From: Salinarimonas chemoclinalis
GTDB taxonomy: Bacteria > Pseudomonadota > Alphaproteobacteria > Rhizobiales > Beijerinckiaceae
Length of the DNA: 64,000 nucleotides
Direction: 5' to 3'
Assembly (NCBI RefSeq): GCF_041514305.1
Contig: NZ_JBGMWH010000008.1
Coordinates: 62,001-126,000, forward strand
The translations under genes and the position numbers were made by a program. Below, in pieces: positions 29,869 through 39,976 of the stretch. The notes under the pieces are model-generated. The model was not told the DNA's origin. It ran no database searches and saw nothing but the letters and a program-made list of their open reading frames with translations. How positions within the stretch are numbered: position 1 is the stretch's first letter; the number at the start of each line of letters is the position of its first letter.

Positions 29869-29897
29869 TTGTGCCCTGAGGCAATGACGATTACCTT
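29869..29897 (+). promoter_or_regulatory. Candidate promoter of the Xre-RES operon
   Basis: TTGTGC (29869-29874), 17 bp, then TACCTT (29892-29897). The -35 is identical to that of the tRNA-Glu promoter in this window. It lies about 25 bp before the Xre start. Assignment is tentative because the -10 is weak. Confidence 0.35.
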
Positions 29898-29899
29898 TA

Positions 29900-29913
29900 C
29901 TGTCGGCAGACAG
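29900..29913. promoter_or_regulatory. Inverted repeat, possible Xre operator
   Basis: CTGTC-GGCA-GACAG, 5-bp arms around four bases, immediately downstream of the candidate -10 and 8 bp before the Xre start codon. The position suits autorepression by the Xre antitoxin. Confidence 0.4.
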
Positions 29914-29921
29914 GAGCGCTC

Positions 29922-30335
29922 ATGCCGAGGCAAGCCCCGATCTCGACCGGCGACACGCCCGGCTCCCCCGCCGTCACGCAGGAGGAAGCCGCCGCCATGC
30001 TACGCGCCGCGTTCAACCTGTTTCGGCTGTGGGGATTGTCGGACGCGCAGGCGCGGGTGCTGCTCGGGCAGCCGAGCCCGTCGACCTTCTATCGCTGGAA
30101 GCGTGGGGAGATCGGGGCGATCCCGCACGACACCGCCTGGCGGCTCGGCGACCTGATGGGCATCCACAAGGCGCTGCGCTACCTCTTCGCCGAGCCGGCG
30201 CGTGGCCATGCCTGGATCGCCAAGCCGAACGCCGCCTTCGGCGGTCGCTCGGCGCTCGATCGCATGCTCGGCGGCGCGCCGAGCGACATCACGGCCGTGC
30301 GCGCCTACCTCGACGCCGAGCGGGGCGGGTGGTGA
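29922..30335 (+). CDS. Xre/MbcA/ParS-family antitoxin
   Basis: A 137-residue antitoxin of the type paired with RES toxins. The N-terminal HTH domain covers about residues 20-70 (AAAMLRAAFNLFRLWGLSDA, LLGQPSPSTFYRWKRGE). The C-terminal toxin-binding domain holds LGDLMGIHKALRYLFAEPAR and ends in RSALDRMLGGAP, ITAVRAYLDAERGGW, the signature of MbcA/ParS/Xre antitoxins. It overlaps the RES toxin by four bases (GTGA), so they are coupled. Confidence 0.9.
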   Translation: MPRQAPISTGDTPGSPAVTQEEAAAMLRAAFNLFRLWGLSDAQARVLLGQPSPSTFYRWKRGEIGAIPHDTAWRLGDLMGIHKALRYLFAEPARGHAWIAKPNAAFGGRSALDRMLGGAPSDITAVRAYLDAERGGW

Positions 30336-31036
30336 CCGCGCCGGCACGCGTCGCGGTAGACTGGCCCACGAGCCACCGCATCATCCGCACCATCTACCCG
30401 CCGGTCTGGCTGTTCGAGGACATCGCCGATCCCGCCGATTGGGACCTGATCGCGAGCGCGGAGGCCAAGACGAACCCGAGGGTGCGCGACGAGATCGGAA
30501 ATCTCTCGCTCGTCCCGCCGGAGCGGCGGGTGTCGGGGCCGACGGCGAGCCTCGTGATGGGCGCCTTCACCCATTGCTCGCCGGAACGCCCGGGCCGGTT
30601 CTCGGACGGACGCTTCGGCGTCTGGTATTGCGGCGACGTCTTCGAGGTGGCCCTGATGGAGACCGTGCATCACTTCGCACGCTTCATGCGGGCGACGGAC
30701 GAGCCGCCCGGCGACGCCCTCTATCGGGAACTCGTCGCCGGGATCGGCGGGAGGCTGGCGGACCTGCGCAACGGCTTCGACGAGTGCCTCGCGCCCGACG
30801 ACTGGCGCGCCGGCCAGATGCTCGCCGCCGCCCTGCGGGCGGACGGCGCCGACGGCGTGCTGTACCCGAGCGTGCGCTACCCGCAGGGGCTCGCCGTCGC
30901 GCTGTTCTGGCCGAATCGCGTCCGCCTGCCGGTCACGCAGGCGCGGACGCTCCAGTATCGCTGGGACGGTCGTGCGGTGACCCGCTATTTCGTCATCGGC
31001 GAGGAGGCCTGGCGCCCGCTCCCCGGCGTCGGCTGA
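30332..31036 (+). CDS. RES-domain toxin
   Basis: A 234-residue RES protein; characterised relatives degrade NAD+ to halt growth. The conserved features are the early Arg region (SHRIIRTIYPPVWLFEDIAD), the Tyr/Glu segment VWYCGDVFEVALMETVHHF and the later DGVLYPSVRYPQGLAVALFW with the conserved Ser. The GTG start at 30332 is set by its overlap with the antitoxin stop. It ends 13 bp from the convergent DUF3047 gene. Confidence 0.9.
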   Translation: MTAPARVAVDWPTSHRIIRTIYPPVWLFEDIADPADWDLIASAEAKTNPRVRDEIGNLSLVPPERRVSGPTASLVMGAFTHCSPERPGRFSDGRFGVWYCGDVFEVALMETVHHFARFMRATDEPPGDALYRELVAGIGGRLADLRNGFDECLAPDDWRAGQMLAAALRADGADGVLYPSVRYPQGLAVALFWPNRVRLPVTQARTLQYRWDGRAVTRYFVIGEEAWRPLPGVG

Positions 31037-31049
31037 GCGCCCCGCCCCC

Positions 31050-31730
31050 TCACCGCACCGTGAGCCCCTCGATCGCTCCCACGTTCGTCCCGCCGGTGTC
31101 GTCCGCGTCGGAGGCGACGGCGACGCCCACCAGCACGCCGGGCTCCTCGCCGAAGGCGGCGCGATGGTCGGCGGCGAGGTCGACCTCCTCGGTGAGCCAG
31201 GTGCCCGTCGGGGCGCCCGCGGGGCGGCGGATGAGGTAGACGCCGCGGCCGCGGGTGTAGGGGTTCTCGACCACGTCCCCGCGCGCGCCGTCGCCGCCGA
31301 AGACGTAGACGAGCAGCCGACCACGGCCCGAGAGCAGCAGCGAGCGCATTCCGGTGCGGCCGGCTTCCGCCGCGGCGCGGTCGGCCTCCGGCGCGAAGGC
31401 GAAGTAGAGGGCGAGCGCCCGGTCGTCGCCGCCGCGCCGGCCGAGATCGGTCGGTGGCGGGCCGGCATCGACGCGCCAGCGCCAGGCGGCGCGGGTGGCG
31501 TCGAGGGCGGCGGGCGGCACGCGCGCGGCGAGCACCGAGGAGCTGCGTTCGGCCACGACGGTGAGGCGGTCCGTGCCCTCGGCGGCGTAGGTGGTGGCGG
31601 GGATCCCGCGGAAGGCGATCTCCTCCCAGCCGGCGGCGGCGAGGCTCGGCCCGAAGGGGATCGGAACCTGCGCGGCGGCGGGGGCGGCGAGGGCGAGGAG
31701 TGCGGCGGCGGCGAGAATTCTGCGGATCAT
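31050..31730 (-). CDS. DUF3047 exported protein
   Basis: A 226-residue protein with a clean signal peptide (MIRRILAAAALLALAAPAAA, cleaved near residue 20) and a mature part of DUF3047 type: WRWRVDAGPPPTDLGRRGGD, RALALYFAFAP, RGRLLVYVFGGDGARGD and VGVAVASDADDTGG. Members are periplasmic beta-sandwich-like proteins of unknown role. ATG 31730 is chosen since it begins the signal peptide. It is convergent with the RES toxin and follows the FtrA-like gene by about 70 bp on the same strand. Confidence 0.82.
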   Translation of the reverse strand: MIRRILAAAALLALAAPAAAQVPIPFGPSLAAAGWEEIAFRGIPATTYAAEGTDRLTVVAERSSSVLAARVPPAALDATRAAWRWRVDAGPPPTDLGRRGGDDRALALYFAFAPEADRAAAEAGRTGMRSLLLSGRGRLLVYVFGGDGARGDVVENPYTRGRGVYLIRRPAGAPTGTWLTEEVDLAADHRAAFGEEPGVLVGVAVASDADDTGGTNVGAIEGLTVR

Positions 31731-31802
31731 GGCGGCTCCGGATCGGTTCGTGCGTCGCGCGAAGCTACGACGCGAACCCGCCGCGGGGCTCATGACATCG
31801 GC

Positions 31803-32822
31803 TCACGAAGCCGCGAGCGGTGCGTGCCCGCGGAAGCGCCTGCGGTAGGCGCCGGGGCTCGTCGCGAGTCGCGTGCGGAAGTGGTGGCGCAGCGTCGCGA
31901 GCGTGCCGAAGCCGCAGGCGGCGGCGACGTCGTCGAGGGCGGCATCGGTCGTCTCGAGCAGGATGCGGGCGCGGGCCAGGCGCTCGAGCACGAGCCATTC
32001 GCCCGGCGGATGGCCCGTACTCGCCTCGAACCGGCGCTGGAAGGTGCGCGCGCTCATGCCCGCCGCGCGCGCCATGGCGGCGATGGAGTGGGGCCGGTCG
32101 AGGGAGGCGCGCACGGCGTCGAGCAGGGGCCCGAGCCGCGCGCCCTCGCGGGCGCGGGGTACCGGCGCCTCGACGAACTGCGCCTGCCCGCCCTCGCGAT
32201 GCGGCGGCACCACGAGCCGGCGCGCGACGCTGCTCGCGGCCTGCGCCCCGAAATCCCGGCGGATCAGGTGGAGGCACAGGTCGATGCCCGCCGCGCTGCC
32301 GGCGGCGGTGAGGACGCAGCCCTCGTCGACGTAGAGCACGTCCGGCCGCACCACGAGGTCCGGATGGGCGTCCGCGAGGGCGCGGGCGTAGCGCCAGTGC
32401 GTCGTGCAGGCGCGCCCGGCGAGCAGGCCCGCCGCGGCCAGCACGAAGACGCCCGAGCACAGCGAGAGCACCCGTGCGCCGCGGGCGTGGGCGCGCCGAA
32501 GGGCGTCGCGGATCGCCTCCGGCACGGGCGCGTCGACCCCGCGCCAGCCGGGGATCACGATCGTCCCCGCCGCCTCGAGCAGGTCCAGACCGCCGTCGCA
32601 CAGGACCCGGATGCCCCCGGCGGCCCGCAGGGGGCCGGGCTCGGCGGCGCAGACGGCGAAGCGGTACCAGCCGTCCCCCATCTCCGGGCGGGGGAGGCCG
32701 AAGATCTCGACGGCGACGCCGAACTCGAAGGTGCACAGGCCGTCGTAGGCGAGCGCGACCACCAGCCGGTTGTCGGGAGGGGAGGGGCGAGGCGGACGGG
32801 AGGGGGTGCGCGCGTTTGGCAT
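31803..32822 (-). CDS. ftrA: FtrA/GlxA-type AraC-family regulator with DJ-1/PfpI domain
   Basis: A 339-residue regulator. Residues about 20-190 are a class-I glutamine-amidotransferase-like domain (VVALAYDGLCTFEFGVAVEI, RVLSLCSGVFVLAAAGLLAG, with the Cys at the nucleophile elbow position). The AraC-type double HTH occupies the last 110 residues (MARAAGMSARTFQRRFEAST, VAAACGFGTLATLRHHFRTR). The opening LAYDGLCTFEFG and EIFGLPRPEMGDGWYRFAVC match FtrA. Its divergent neighbour is a rhodanese, a pairing common for FtrA, which probably is its target. Confidence 0.87.
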   Translation of the reverse strand: MPNARTPSRPPRPSPPDNRLVVALAYDGLCTFEFGVAVEIFGLPRPEMGDGWYRFAVCAAEPGPLRAAGGIRVLCDGGLDLLEAAGTIVIPGWRGVDAPVPEAIRDALRRAHARGARVLSLCSGVFVLAAAGLLAGRACTTHWRYARALADAHPDLVVRPDVLYVDEGCVLTAAGSAAGIDLCLHLIRRDFGAQAASSVARRLVVPPHREGGQAQFVEAPVPRAREGARLGPLLDAVRASLDRPHSIAAMARAAGMSARTFQRRFEASTGHPPGEWLVLERLARARILLETTDAALDDVAAACGFGTLATLRHHFRTRLATSPGAYRRRFRGHAPLAAS

Positions 32823-32915
32823 GATCTCGACGCTAGTCGGCGATCGCGCCGCTCGCAAGCGGGCGGTCGGCGGTGGAGGATCGCTGCGGGCCCACACGCA
32901 CCTGGAGCAGACGCC

Positions 32916-33338
32916 ATGCCGACCGAGGTCACCGCCGTTCCCGCCGCCCCCTCCGACCAGGCCGAGCGCCACTACGCGGCGAAGCTCGCCTTCGAGACCG
33001 ACTGCGACGACGTCCATGGCGCGCTCGCCGCGGGCACCGCCGATTTCGTCCTCCTCGACGTGCGCGGCGCGGGCGCCTACGCCCGCGGCCACGTGCCGGG
33101 CGCTGGCCACCTGCCGCGGCGCGAGATCTCCGCCGAGCGCCTCGCGGCGATCCCGCCGACGACGCTCCTCGTCGTCTATTGCGCGGGGCCGCACTGCAAC
33201 GGCGCCGACAAGGCGGCGCTCGCGCTCGCACGGCTCGGGCGGCCGGTGAAGATCATGATCGGCGGCGTCACGGGCTGGCGCGACGAGGGCTTCCCGCTCG
33301 CGACCGGCACGGCGCCGGGCACGCTCGCGGAGGTGTGA
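32916..33338 (+). CDS. Rhodanese-like sulfurtransferase
   Basis: A 140-residue single rhodanese domain. It has ADFVLLDVRGAGAYARGHVP, the loop VVYCAGPHCNGADKAALALA with the active cysteine, and MIGGVTGWRDEGFPLA. Such proteins move sulfane sulfur between thiols; the natural donor is unknown. It is divergent from the FtrA-like regulator (93 bp between starts). ATG 32916 gives about 30 residues ahead of the domain, normal for this subgroup. Confidence 0.9.
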   Translation: MPTEVTAVPAAPSDQAERHYAAKLAFETDCDDVHGALAAGTADFVLLDVRGAGAYARGHVPGAGHLPRREISAERLAAIPPTTLLVVYCAGPHCNGADKAALALARLGRPVKIMIGGVTGWRDEGFPLATGTAPGTLAEV

Positions 33339-33401
33339 GCGGGGCTTCCGAATCGATCGCGGATCGGCTTACCCTGGGTCGTAGCCCGGGGGTGCCGAGT
33401 C

Positions 33402-34607
33402 ATGAATCCGCTGATCGCGCTGGCCTTGCAGCTCGTGCCCGATGCCGCACGGGCCTTCGCCGGAGGCAAGGCCGGCGACGTCGCCGCCTCGGTGAGCCGG
33501 GCGGTCGCCGAGGCGGCGGGCACGTCGGACCCGCAGGCGGCGCAGGTGGCGCTCGTCCAGGACCCGGCGAAGCTCGCGGACCTGCGCATCAAGCTCGCGC
33601 AGATCGCGGCGCAGGCGCAGAGCGACCGTCGCGCGGACGACCTCGCCGACACCGAGAGCGCGCGCGCCACCTTCGCCCAGCTCGCCAAGGCGGGGAACGC
33701 GGTGGGGCTCGCGCCTGTGATCATCTCGGTGATCGTGACGGTGGGCTTCTTCGTGATGTTGATCTGGCTGCTCGTCCGCGAGCCGACGCTGACCACGGAT
33801 TCCGCGGTGCTCCAGCTGATCAACATCACGATCGGCGCGCTCACCGCGGCCTTCGCGACGGTGGTGAACTTCTGGCTGGGATCCTCGCACGGCTCGCGGA
33901 TCAAGGACCAGCTCTCCGCCACCTTGCAGGCGCAGGCGGCGGGCGGCGACGCGAAGCAGGTGAGCGCCGCGCTCGGCGCGCATTCGGCGCAGATCGAGGC
34001 GGCGGTGCAGGCCTTCCGGGCGGCGACCGCGAGCGCCCTCGCGCCCACGCCCGTCGCCGTGCCGTCGCCCGCGCCCTCGACGGCGGACGCCGACCGGCGC
34101 TTCGACGCCTGCGTGACGATCGTGCTCCAGCTCGAGGGCGGCTACGTGGACGATCCGCACGACCCCGGCGGGGCCACCAACATGGGGATCACGTTGAACA
34201 CCCTGCGCGACTGGCGCAAGGACCAGAGCCTCGGCCCCGACGACGTGAAGGCGCTGACCGAGACCGAGGCGAAGGCGATCTACCGGGCGAACTACTGGAA
34301 CCCGATGCAGTGCGACGGCCTGCCGGCGGGCGTCGATCTCAGCGTGTTCGACTTCGGCGTCAACGCCGGCCCGAGCCGCTCGGTCAAGCTGCTCGAGAGC
34401 CTGGTCGGCACGGCGCAGGACGGCATCATGGGCCCGCAGACGCTCGCCGCCACCGCCGCCCAGGACGCTCCAGACCTGATCCGGCGCTTCGCCGACGGGC
34501 GCATCGCCTACTACCGGTCCCTGTCCGGCTGGGACCGCTACGGAAATGGCTGGACCAACCGGACGAACACGGTGGAGAAGGACGCGCTGGCGATGGCGGG
34601 CGGGTGA
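33402..34607 (+). CDS. Holin (GTA 3TM type) fused to GH108 endolysin
   Basis: A 401-residue protein combining two lysis functions. Residues 1-190 resemble the 3TM holin of gene-transfer agents (MNPLIALALQLVPDAARAFA, an amphipathic middle, then membrane segments near 103-128 and 137-158). After a Pro/Ala linker (about 205-230), residues 230-401 are a glycoside hydrolase 108 peptidoglycan hydrolase: LQLEGGYVDDPHDPGGATNM with the catalytic Glu near residue 244, YRANYWNPMQCDGLP and VFDFGVNAGPSRSVK. In Rhodobacter capsulatus a GTA holin and GH108 endolysin are separate adjacent genes. No capsid or tail genes are near. It ends four bases before the convergent permease gene. Confidence 0.85.
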   Translation: MNPLIALALQLVPDAARAFAGGKAGDVAASVSRAVAEAAGTSDPQAAQVALVQDPAKLADLRIKLAQIAAQAQSDRRADDLADTESARATFAQLAKAGNAVGLAPVIISVIVTVGFFVMLIWLLVREPTLTTDSAVLQLINITIGALTAAFATVVNFWLGSSHGSRIKDQLSATLQAQAAGGDAKQVSAALGAHSAQIEAAVQAFRAATASALAPTPVAVPSPAPSTADADRRFDACVTIVLQLEGGYVDDPHDPGGATNMGITLNTLRDWRKDQSLGPDDVKALTETEAKAIYRANYWNPMQCDGLPAGVDLSVFDFGVNAGPSRSVKLLESLVGTAQDGIMGPQTLAATAAQDAPDLIRRFADGRIAYYRSLSGWDRYGNGWTNRTNTVEKDALAMAGG

Positions 34608-34611
34608 CCCT

Positions 34612-36396
34612 TCACCCCGCCGCGTCGCGCCAGGGCACCACGTCCCCCGGCAGCCGACGGCCCACCACGTCGAGCAGGAGCGCGAGCAGCAGCGTCACGA
34701 CGACCGTCGCCGTCGCCAGCGCCGCGGCGGCGGGGGAGTTGCCCTCGTATTGCAGGAAGAAGACGACGACCCCGAGCGTCTCCGTGCCCGACGACCAGAG
34801 CAGGGCGGAGACGGTGAGTTCGTTGAAGGCGGTCATGAAGATGAGGAGCCCGCCCGCCACGGCCGCCGGCGCGGCGATGGGAACGACGATCGCGAAGAGC
34901 CGCCGGAACGCCTTCGCCCCGGCGATCCGTGCGGCCTCGTCAAGCGCCGGCTCGATCGTCTCGAGGCTCGCCGTCACGGGCCGCAGCGCCAGCGTCATGA
35001 AGCGGGCGAAGTAGGCGAAGAGGATGATCCACAGCGAGTTGTAGACCGACACGCCGAGGATCGGCAGCGGCGGCAGGAAGACGAGGATCGCCCCGATCGC
35101 GAGCACCGTGCCGGGGATGGCGTAGGGGGTGTCCGCCACGAGATCGAGAACGCGCGCCGTCCGCATGCGCCGCAGGACCGCGAGGTACGCGAGCGGCACC
35201 GCGACGAGGCCCGCCACGACCGCCGTCGCGCCGGCGAGCAGGAAGGAGTTCGCGAAGGCCCGCCGCGTCATGTCCTGGCCCAGCACCACGAAGCGGTAGT
35301 GGTCGAGGGTCAGCGTCTCGAGCGAGAGCCGCACGCCGATTGCGGGCGTCAGCGAGGCGGCGAGGAGCGCGCACAGCGGCAGGAACGAGACGAGGCCGAG
35401 CACGGTCCACACGCCCGTCTCCAGCGGCAGGCGCGCGCGCCCGAGCGGGAAGGGCCGCAGCATCGCGCTCGCCCGCTCGACCCGCGCATGCATCCGCGCG
35501 GCGACGACCGCACGCAGCGCCAGTCCCCCGACCGCGATCAGGATCAGGATGAGCGCGATCGCGGCGACCTCGCCGAGCACCGAGGGGCCGAAGCCGTTCA
35601 GCCGCTGGTAGATCAGCGTGGTCAGCATCGTGTAGCGGCCCGGGATGCCGAGCAGCGCCGGAACGCCGAAATTGCCGATCGCCGAGACGAAGGCGAGCGC
35701 CGCACCCGCGAGCAGCGCCGGCAGCGACAGCGGCACCACGACGCGCAGCGTCGCGACGAGCGGCCGCGCGCCCGCGATCCGCGCGGCCTCGACGAGGTCG
35801 CGCGGCATGGCGCGCAGGCCCGCGCGCACGGCGAGGAAGACGAGGGCGGCGTGCTCGACGCCCATGACGAGCACGATGCCGCCGAGCGAGTAGAGCGGGT
35901 TCGTGGTGCCCGGAGGGCTCGCGAGCCCCAGCGGGCGCAGGATCGGCGAGGAGGGGCCGATCAGCTCGATCCACGCCAGCGCCGTGATCTGCGAGGGGAC
36001 GAGGAGCGGCAGCAGCAGCGCGAAGGTGAGCGCGGTCTTGGCGCGCACGTCGGTGAGCGCCACGACGAAGGCCATGGTCGCGCCGAGCACCACCGAGACG
36101 AGGGTCGCGAGGGTGCCGGCCTCGAGCGTGTTCCACAGCGCCCGCGAGGTGGAGCGCGACTGCCACTGGTCGCGCAGGATGCCGAGCGTCTCGCCGGCGG
36201 CGTTGGGCCCGAGCGCCTCGACGAGGAGGCGCCCGAGCGGCCAGAGCGTGAAGACCCCGAGATAGAGCGCCACGCCGGCGAGGAGGATGGTCTCGCCGGA
36301 GGGTGCGCGCAGGCGCGGGGAGAGCGGTGCGCGCAGGCGCGGGGAGAGCGGTGCGCGCAGGCGCGAGGAGCGGTCGGCCTGCGCGCGCGTCGGCAT
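34612..36396 (-). CDS. Iron(III)-type ABC transporter permease
   Basis: A 594-residue double-length permease with two BPD-type membrane halves, each about six helices, each ending in the EAA loop (EAARIAGARPLVATLRVVVP; EAARIAGAKAFRRLFAIVVP). This duplicated form is typical of FbpB/SfuB-like ferric permeases. The N-terminus holds an unusual repeated leader (RLRAPLSP three times, the last incomplete). It starts four bases after the binding-protein gene. No ATPase gene follows; the next gene is convergent. Confidence 0.88.
   Translation of the reverse strand: MPTRAQADRSSRLRAPLSPRLRAPLSPRLRAPSGETILLAGVALYLGVFTLWPLGRLLVEALGPNAAGETLGILRDQWQSRSTSRALWNTLEAGTLATLVSVVLGATMAFVVALTDVRAKTALTFALLLPLLVPSQITALAWIELIGPSSPILRPLGLASPPGTTNPLYSLGGIVLVMGVEHAALVFLAVRAGLRAMPRDLVEAARIAGARPLVATLRVVVPLSLPALLAGAALAFVSAIGNFGVPALLGIPGRYTMLTTLIYQRLNGFGPSVLGEVAAIALILILIAVGGLALRAVVAARMHARVERASAMLRPFPLGRARLPLETGVWTVLGLVSFLPLCALLAASLTPAIGVRLSLETLTLDHYRFVVLGQDMTRRAFANSFLLAGATAVVAGLVAVPLAYLAVLRRMRTARVLDLVADTPYAIPGTVLAIGAILVFLPPLPILGVSVYNSLWIILFAYFARFMTLALRPVTASLETIEPALDEAARIAGAKAFRRLFAIVVPIAAPAAVAGGLLIFMTAFNELTVSALLWSSGTETLGVVVFFLQYEGNSPAAAALATATVVVTLLLALLLDVVGRRLPGDVVPWRDAAG
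36302..36371. repeat. 24-bp tandem repeat in permease 5' end
   Basis: Two full copies of a 24-bp unit (36302-36325, 36326-36349) beginning GTGCGCGCAGGCGCGGGGAG, plus a diverged partial third copy. In the permease it encodes RLRAPLSP repeats; the length is a multiple of three, so copy-number change would not break the frame. Confidence 0.8.
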
Positions 36397-36400
36397 GCGG

Positions 36401-37387
36401 TCAGCCGCCGAACAGGTCGGCGAAGGCGCGCTTGTTCGCCTCGTCGTTGGCGATCATCTCGCCGAGGTCGGCCTCGAGGATCGTGAGCTGCGAGGGGGCG
36501 GGGCGGCCCTCCGGAAGGTCCACGCCGTCGATCAGCGGAATGTAGCCCTGCGAGGCCGACAGCGCCTGCCCCGCCTGCGACAGGGTCCATGCGACGAAGG
36601 CCCGCGCGGCCTCCATGTTGTCCGTTCCCTCGACGATCGCCACCGGCTCCGTGATGGCGGAGACGCCCTCGGACGGGAAGACGAAGCCGACCGGCGAGCC
36701 GTCGGCCGCGGCGTTGAGCGGCATGAAGTCGACGATGATGCCGTAGGCCTTCTCGCCGCGGGCCACCGCCTCGAGCACGCCGCCGTTGCCGCGCCCGGCG
36801 ATGGCGCCGTTGTCGGCCAGCGTCTCGTAGTAGTCCCAGCCGAACTGCGGCTGCTGAACCATGGTGCCGACGTGGTAGACGGCGGCGCCCGAGTAGAGCG
36901 GGCTCGGCATGATCAGCGAGCCGGCGGCCTCGGGCTGCGTCAGGTCCATCCACGAGGTGGGCGGCGTCTCGACGAGCTCGGTGTTGTAGACGATGCCCGT
37001 CGTGATCAGCTTCGTGCCGAAGAAGGTCATGTCCGGATCGACGACGGCGGAGGGCAGGCCCTCGACCGGCGCGTCCGGATAGGCGGCGAGGCGGCCGTCG
37101 TTCTTGAGCTGCGTCATCGCCACCGCGTCGGCGATGAGGAGCACGTCGGCGGGCGTGGAGCCGGCGGCGAACTCGGCCTGCAGGCGGTTGACGACCTCCG
37201 TCGTGCCGGAGCGGAACACCTCGACCTGGATGTCCGGATGGGCCTCGTTGAAGGCCTCGACGATGGTCGCCATCTGCTCGGTCGGCTGCGAGGTGTAGAC
37301 CGTGATGGAGCCCGACTGGGCGAGCGCGAGCGTCGAGACCGACGCGAGCGCGAGGCCGGCGATCACGGGGCGCAGGATCGTCTTCAT
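36401..37387 (-). CDS. Extracellular solute-binding protein, iron(III)-like ABC importer
   Basis: A 328-residue periplasmic binding protein. Signal peptide residues 1-23 (ending LALAQ) precede ITVYTSQPTEQMATIVEAFN and VEVFRSGTTEVVNRLQAEFA, the family-1 pattern of ferric-binding proteins, and later GVLEAVARGEKAYGIIVDFM and VAWTLSQAGQALSASQGYIP. The ligand could be ferric iron or another small anion complex; the sequence does not decide. ATG 37387 is chosen because it begins the signal peptide. It is the first gene of a two-gene transcript with the permease. Confidence 0.87.
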   Translation of the reverse strand: MKTILRPVIAGLALASVSTLALAQSGSITVYTSQPTEQMATIVEAFNEAHPDIQVEVFRSGTTEVVNRLQAEFAAGSTPADVLLIADAVAMTQLKNDGRLAAYPDAPVEGLPSAVVDPDMTFFGTKLITTGIVYNTELVETPPTSWMDLTQPEAAGSLIMPSPLYSGAAVYHVGTMVQQPQFGWDYYETLADNGAIAGRGNGGVLEAVARGEKAYGIIVDFMPLNAAADGSPVGFVFPSEGVSAITEPVAIVEGTDNMEAARAFVAWTLSQAGQALSASQGYIPLIDGVDLPEGRPAPSQLTILEADLGEMIANDEANKRAFADLFGG

Positions 37388-37502
37388 GCGAGAAACCTCG
37401 TCGAGTGGGTGGAACGGCGGGGGGCGGCGCGCGGATGCGCGCGTGCGGCCCCGCGGTACCAAGCGCGCATGACGCTCGGGTGACAGCTCTGCGACGCCGC
37501 GC

Positions 37503-37967
37503 TCATCCGTCGATCCCCGCCCACCCCGCCTGCCGGCAGGCCTCGCCGAGCACCATCGCCGCCGCGACGGCGACGTTGAGCGAGCGGAAGCCCGAGCGCA
37601 TCGGGATCGTCACCCGCGCGTCCGCGGCATCGTGCACCGCCTCGGGCACGCCCGCCGATTCGCGCCCCACGAGGATCGCGTCGCCGGGCGCGAAGGCGAA
37701 GTCCGTGTAGCGGATCGCGCCCCGGGTCGTCGCCAGCACGAGCCGCACGCCCGCCCCCCGCCGCCAGTCCTGGAAGGCGTCCCACGACCGGTGGCGCACG
37801 ATCTCCACGCGGTCGAGGTAGTCCATGCCGGCGCGGCGGAAGTTGCGGTCCGACGGGTCGAAGCCGGCGGGCTCGACGATGTCCACCGCCGCGCCGAGGC
37901 AGGCGGCGAGGCGCACCATCGTGCCGGTGTTCTGGGGAATGTCGGGCTGGTAGAGGACGAGGCGCAT
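37503..37967 (-). CDS. trmL: tRNA (cytidine/uridine-34-2'-O)-methyltransferase TrmL
   Basis: A 154-residue SPOUT methyltransferase that 2'-O-methylates the wobble base of certain tRNA-Leu. It has MRLVLYQPDIPQNTGTMVRL at the start, ILVGRESAGVPEAVHDAAD and the knot motif IPMRSGFRSLNVAVAAAMV, at the family's normal length. ATG 37967 is fixed by the conserved N-terminus. It is divergent from the ABC exporter gene at 38063. Confidence 0.93.
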   Translation of the reverse strand: MRLVLYQPDIPQNTGTMVRLAACLGAAVDIVEPAGFDPSDRNFRRAGMDYLDRVEIVRHRSWDAFQDWRRGAGVRLVLATTRGAIRYTDFAFAPGDAILVGRESAGVPEAVHDAADARVTIPMRSGFRSLNVAVAAAMVLGEACRQAGWAGIDG

Positions 37968-38062
37968 GCTCTCGTCTTCGTGTCCCCGCGACGACGCGTC
38001 AAGTGAACCGCGCGGGGACCGCGTCGGTTGACGAAGCCCCGAGGAAGCACGACGTTCCACCC

Positions 38063-39955
<1,893 letters not shown>

Positions 39956-39976
39956 GGGGGGAGGGGCCGCGCGGCG

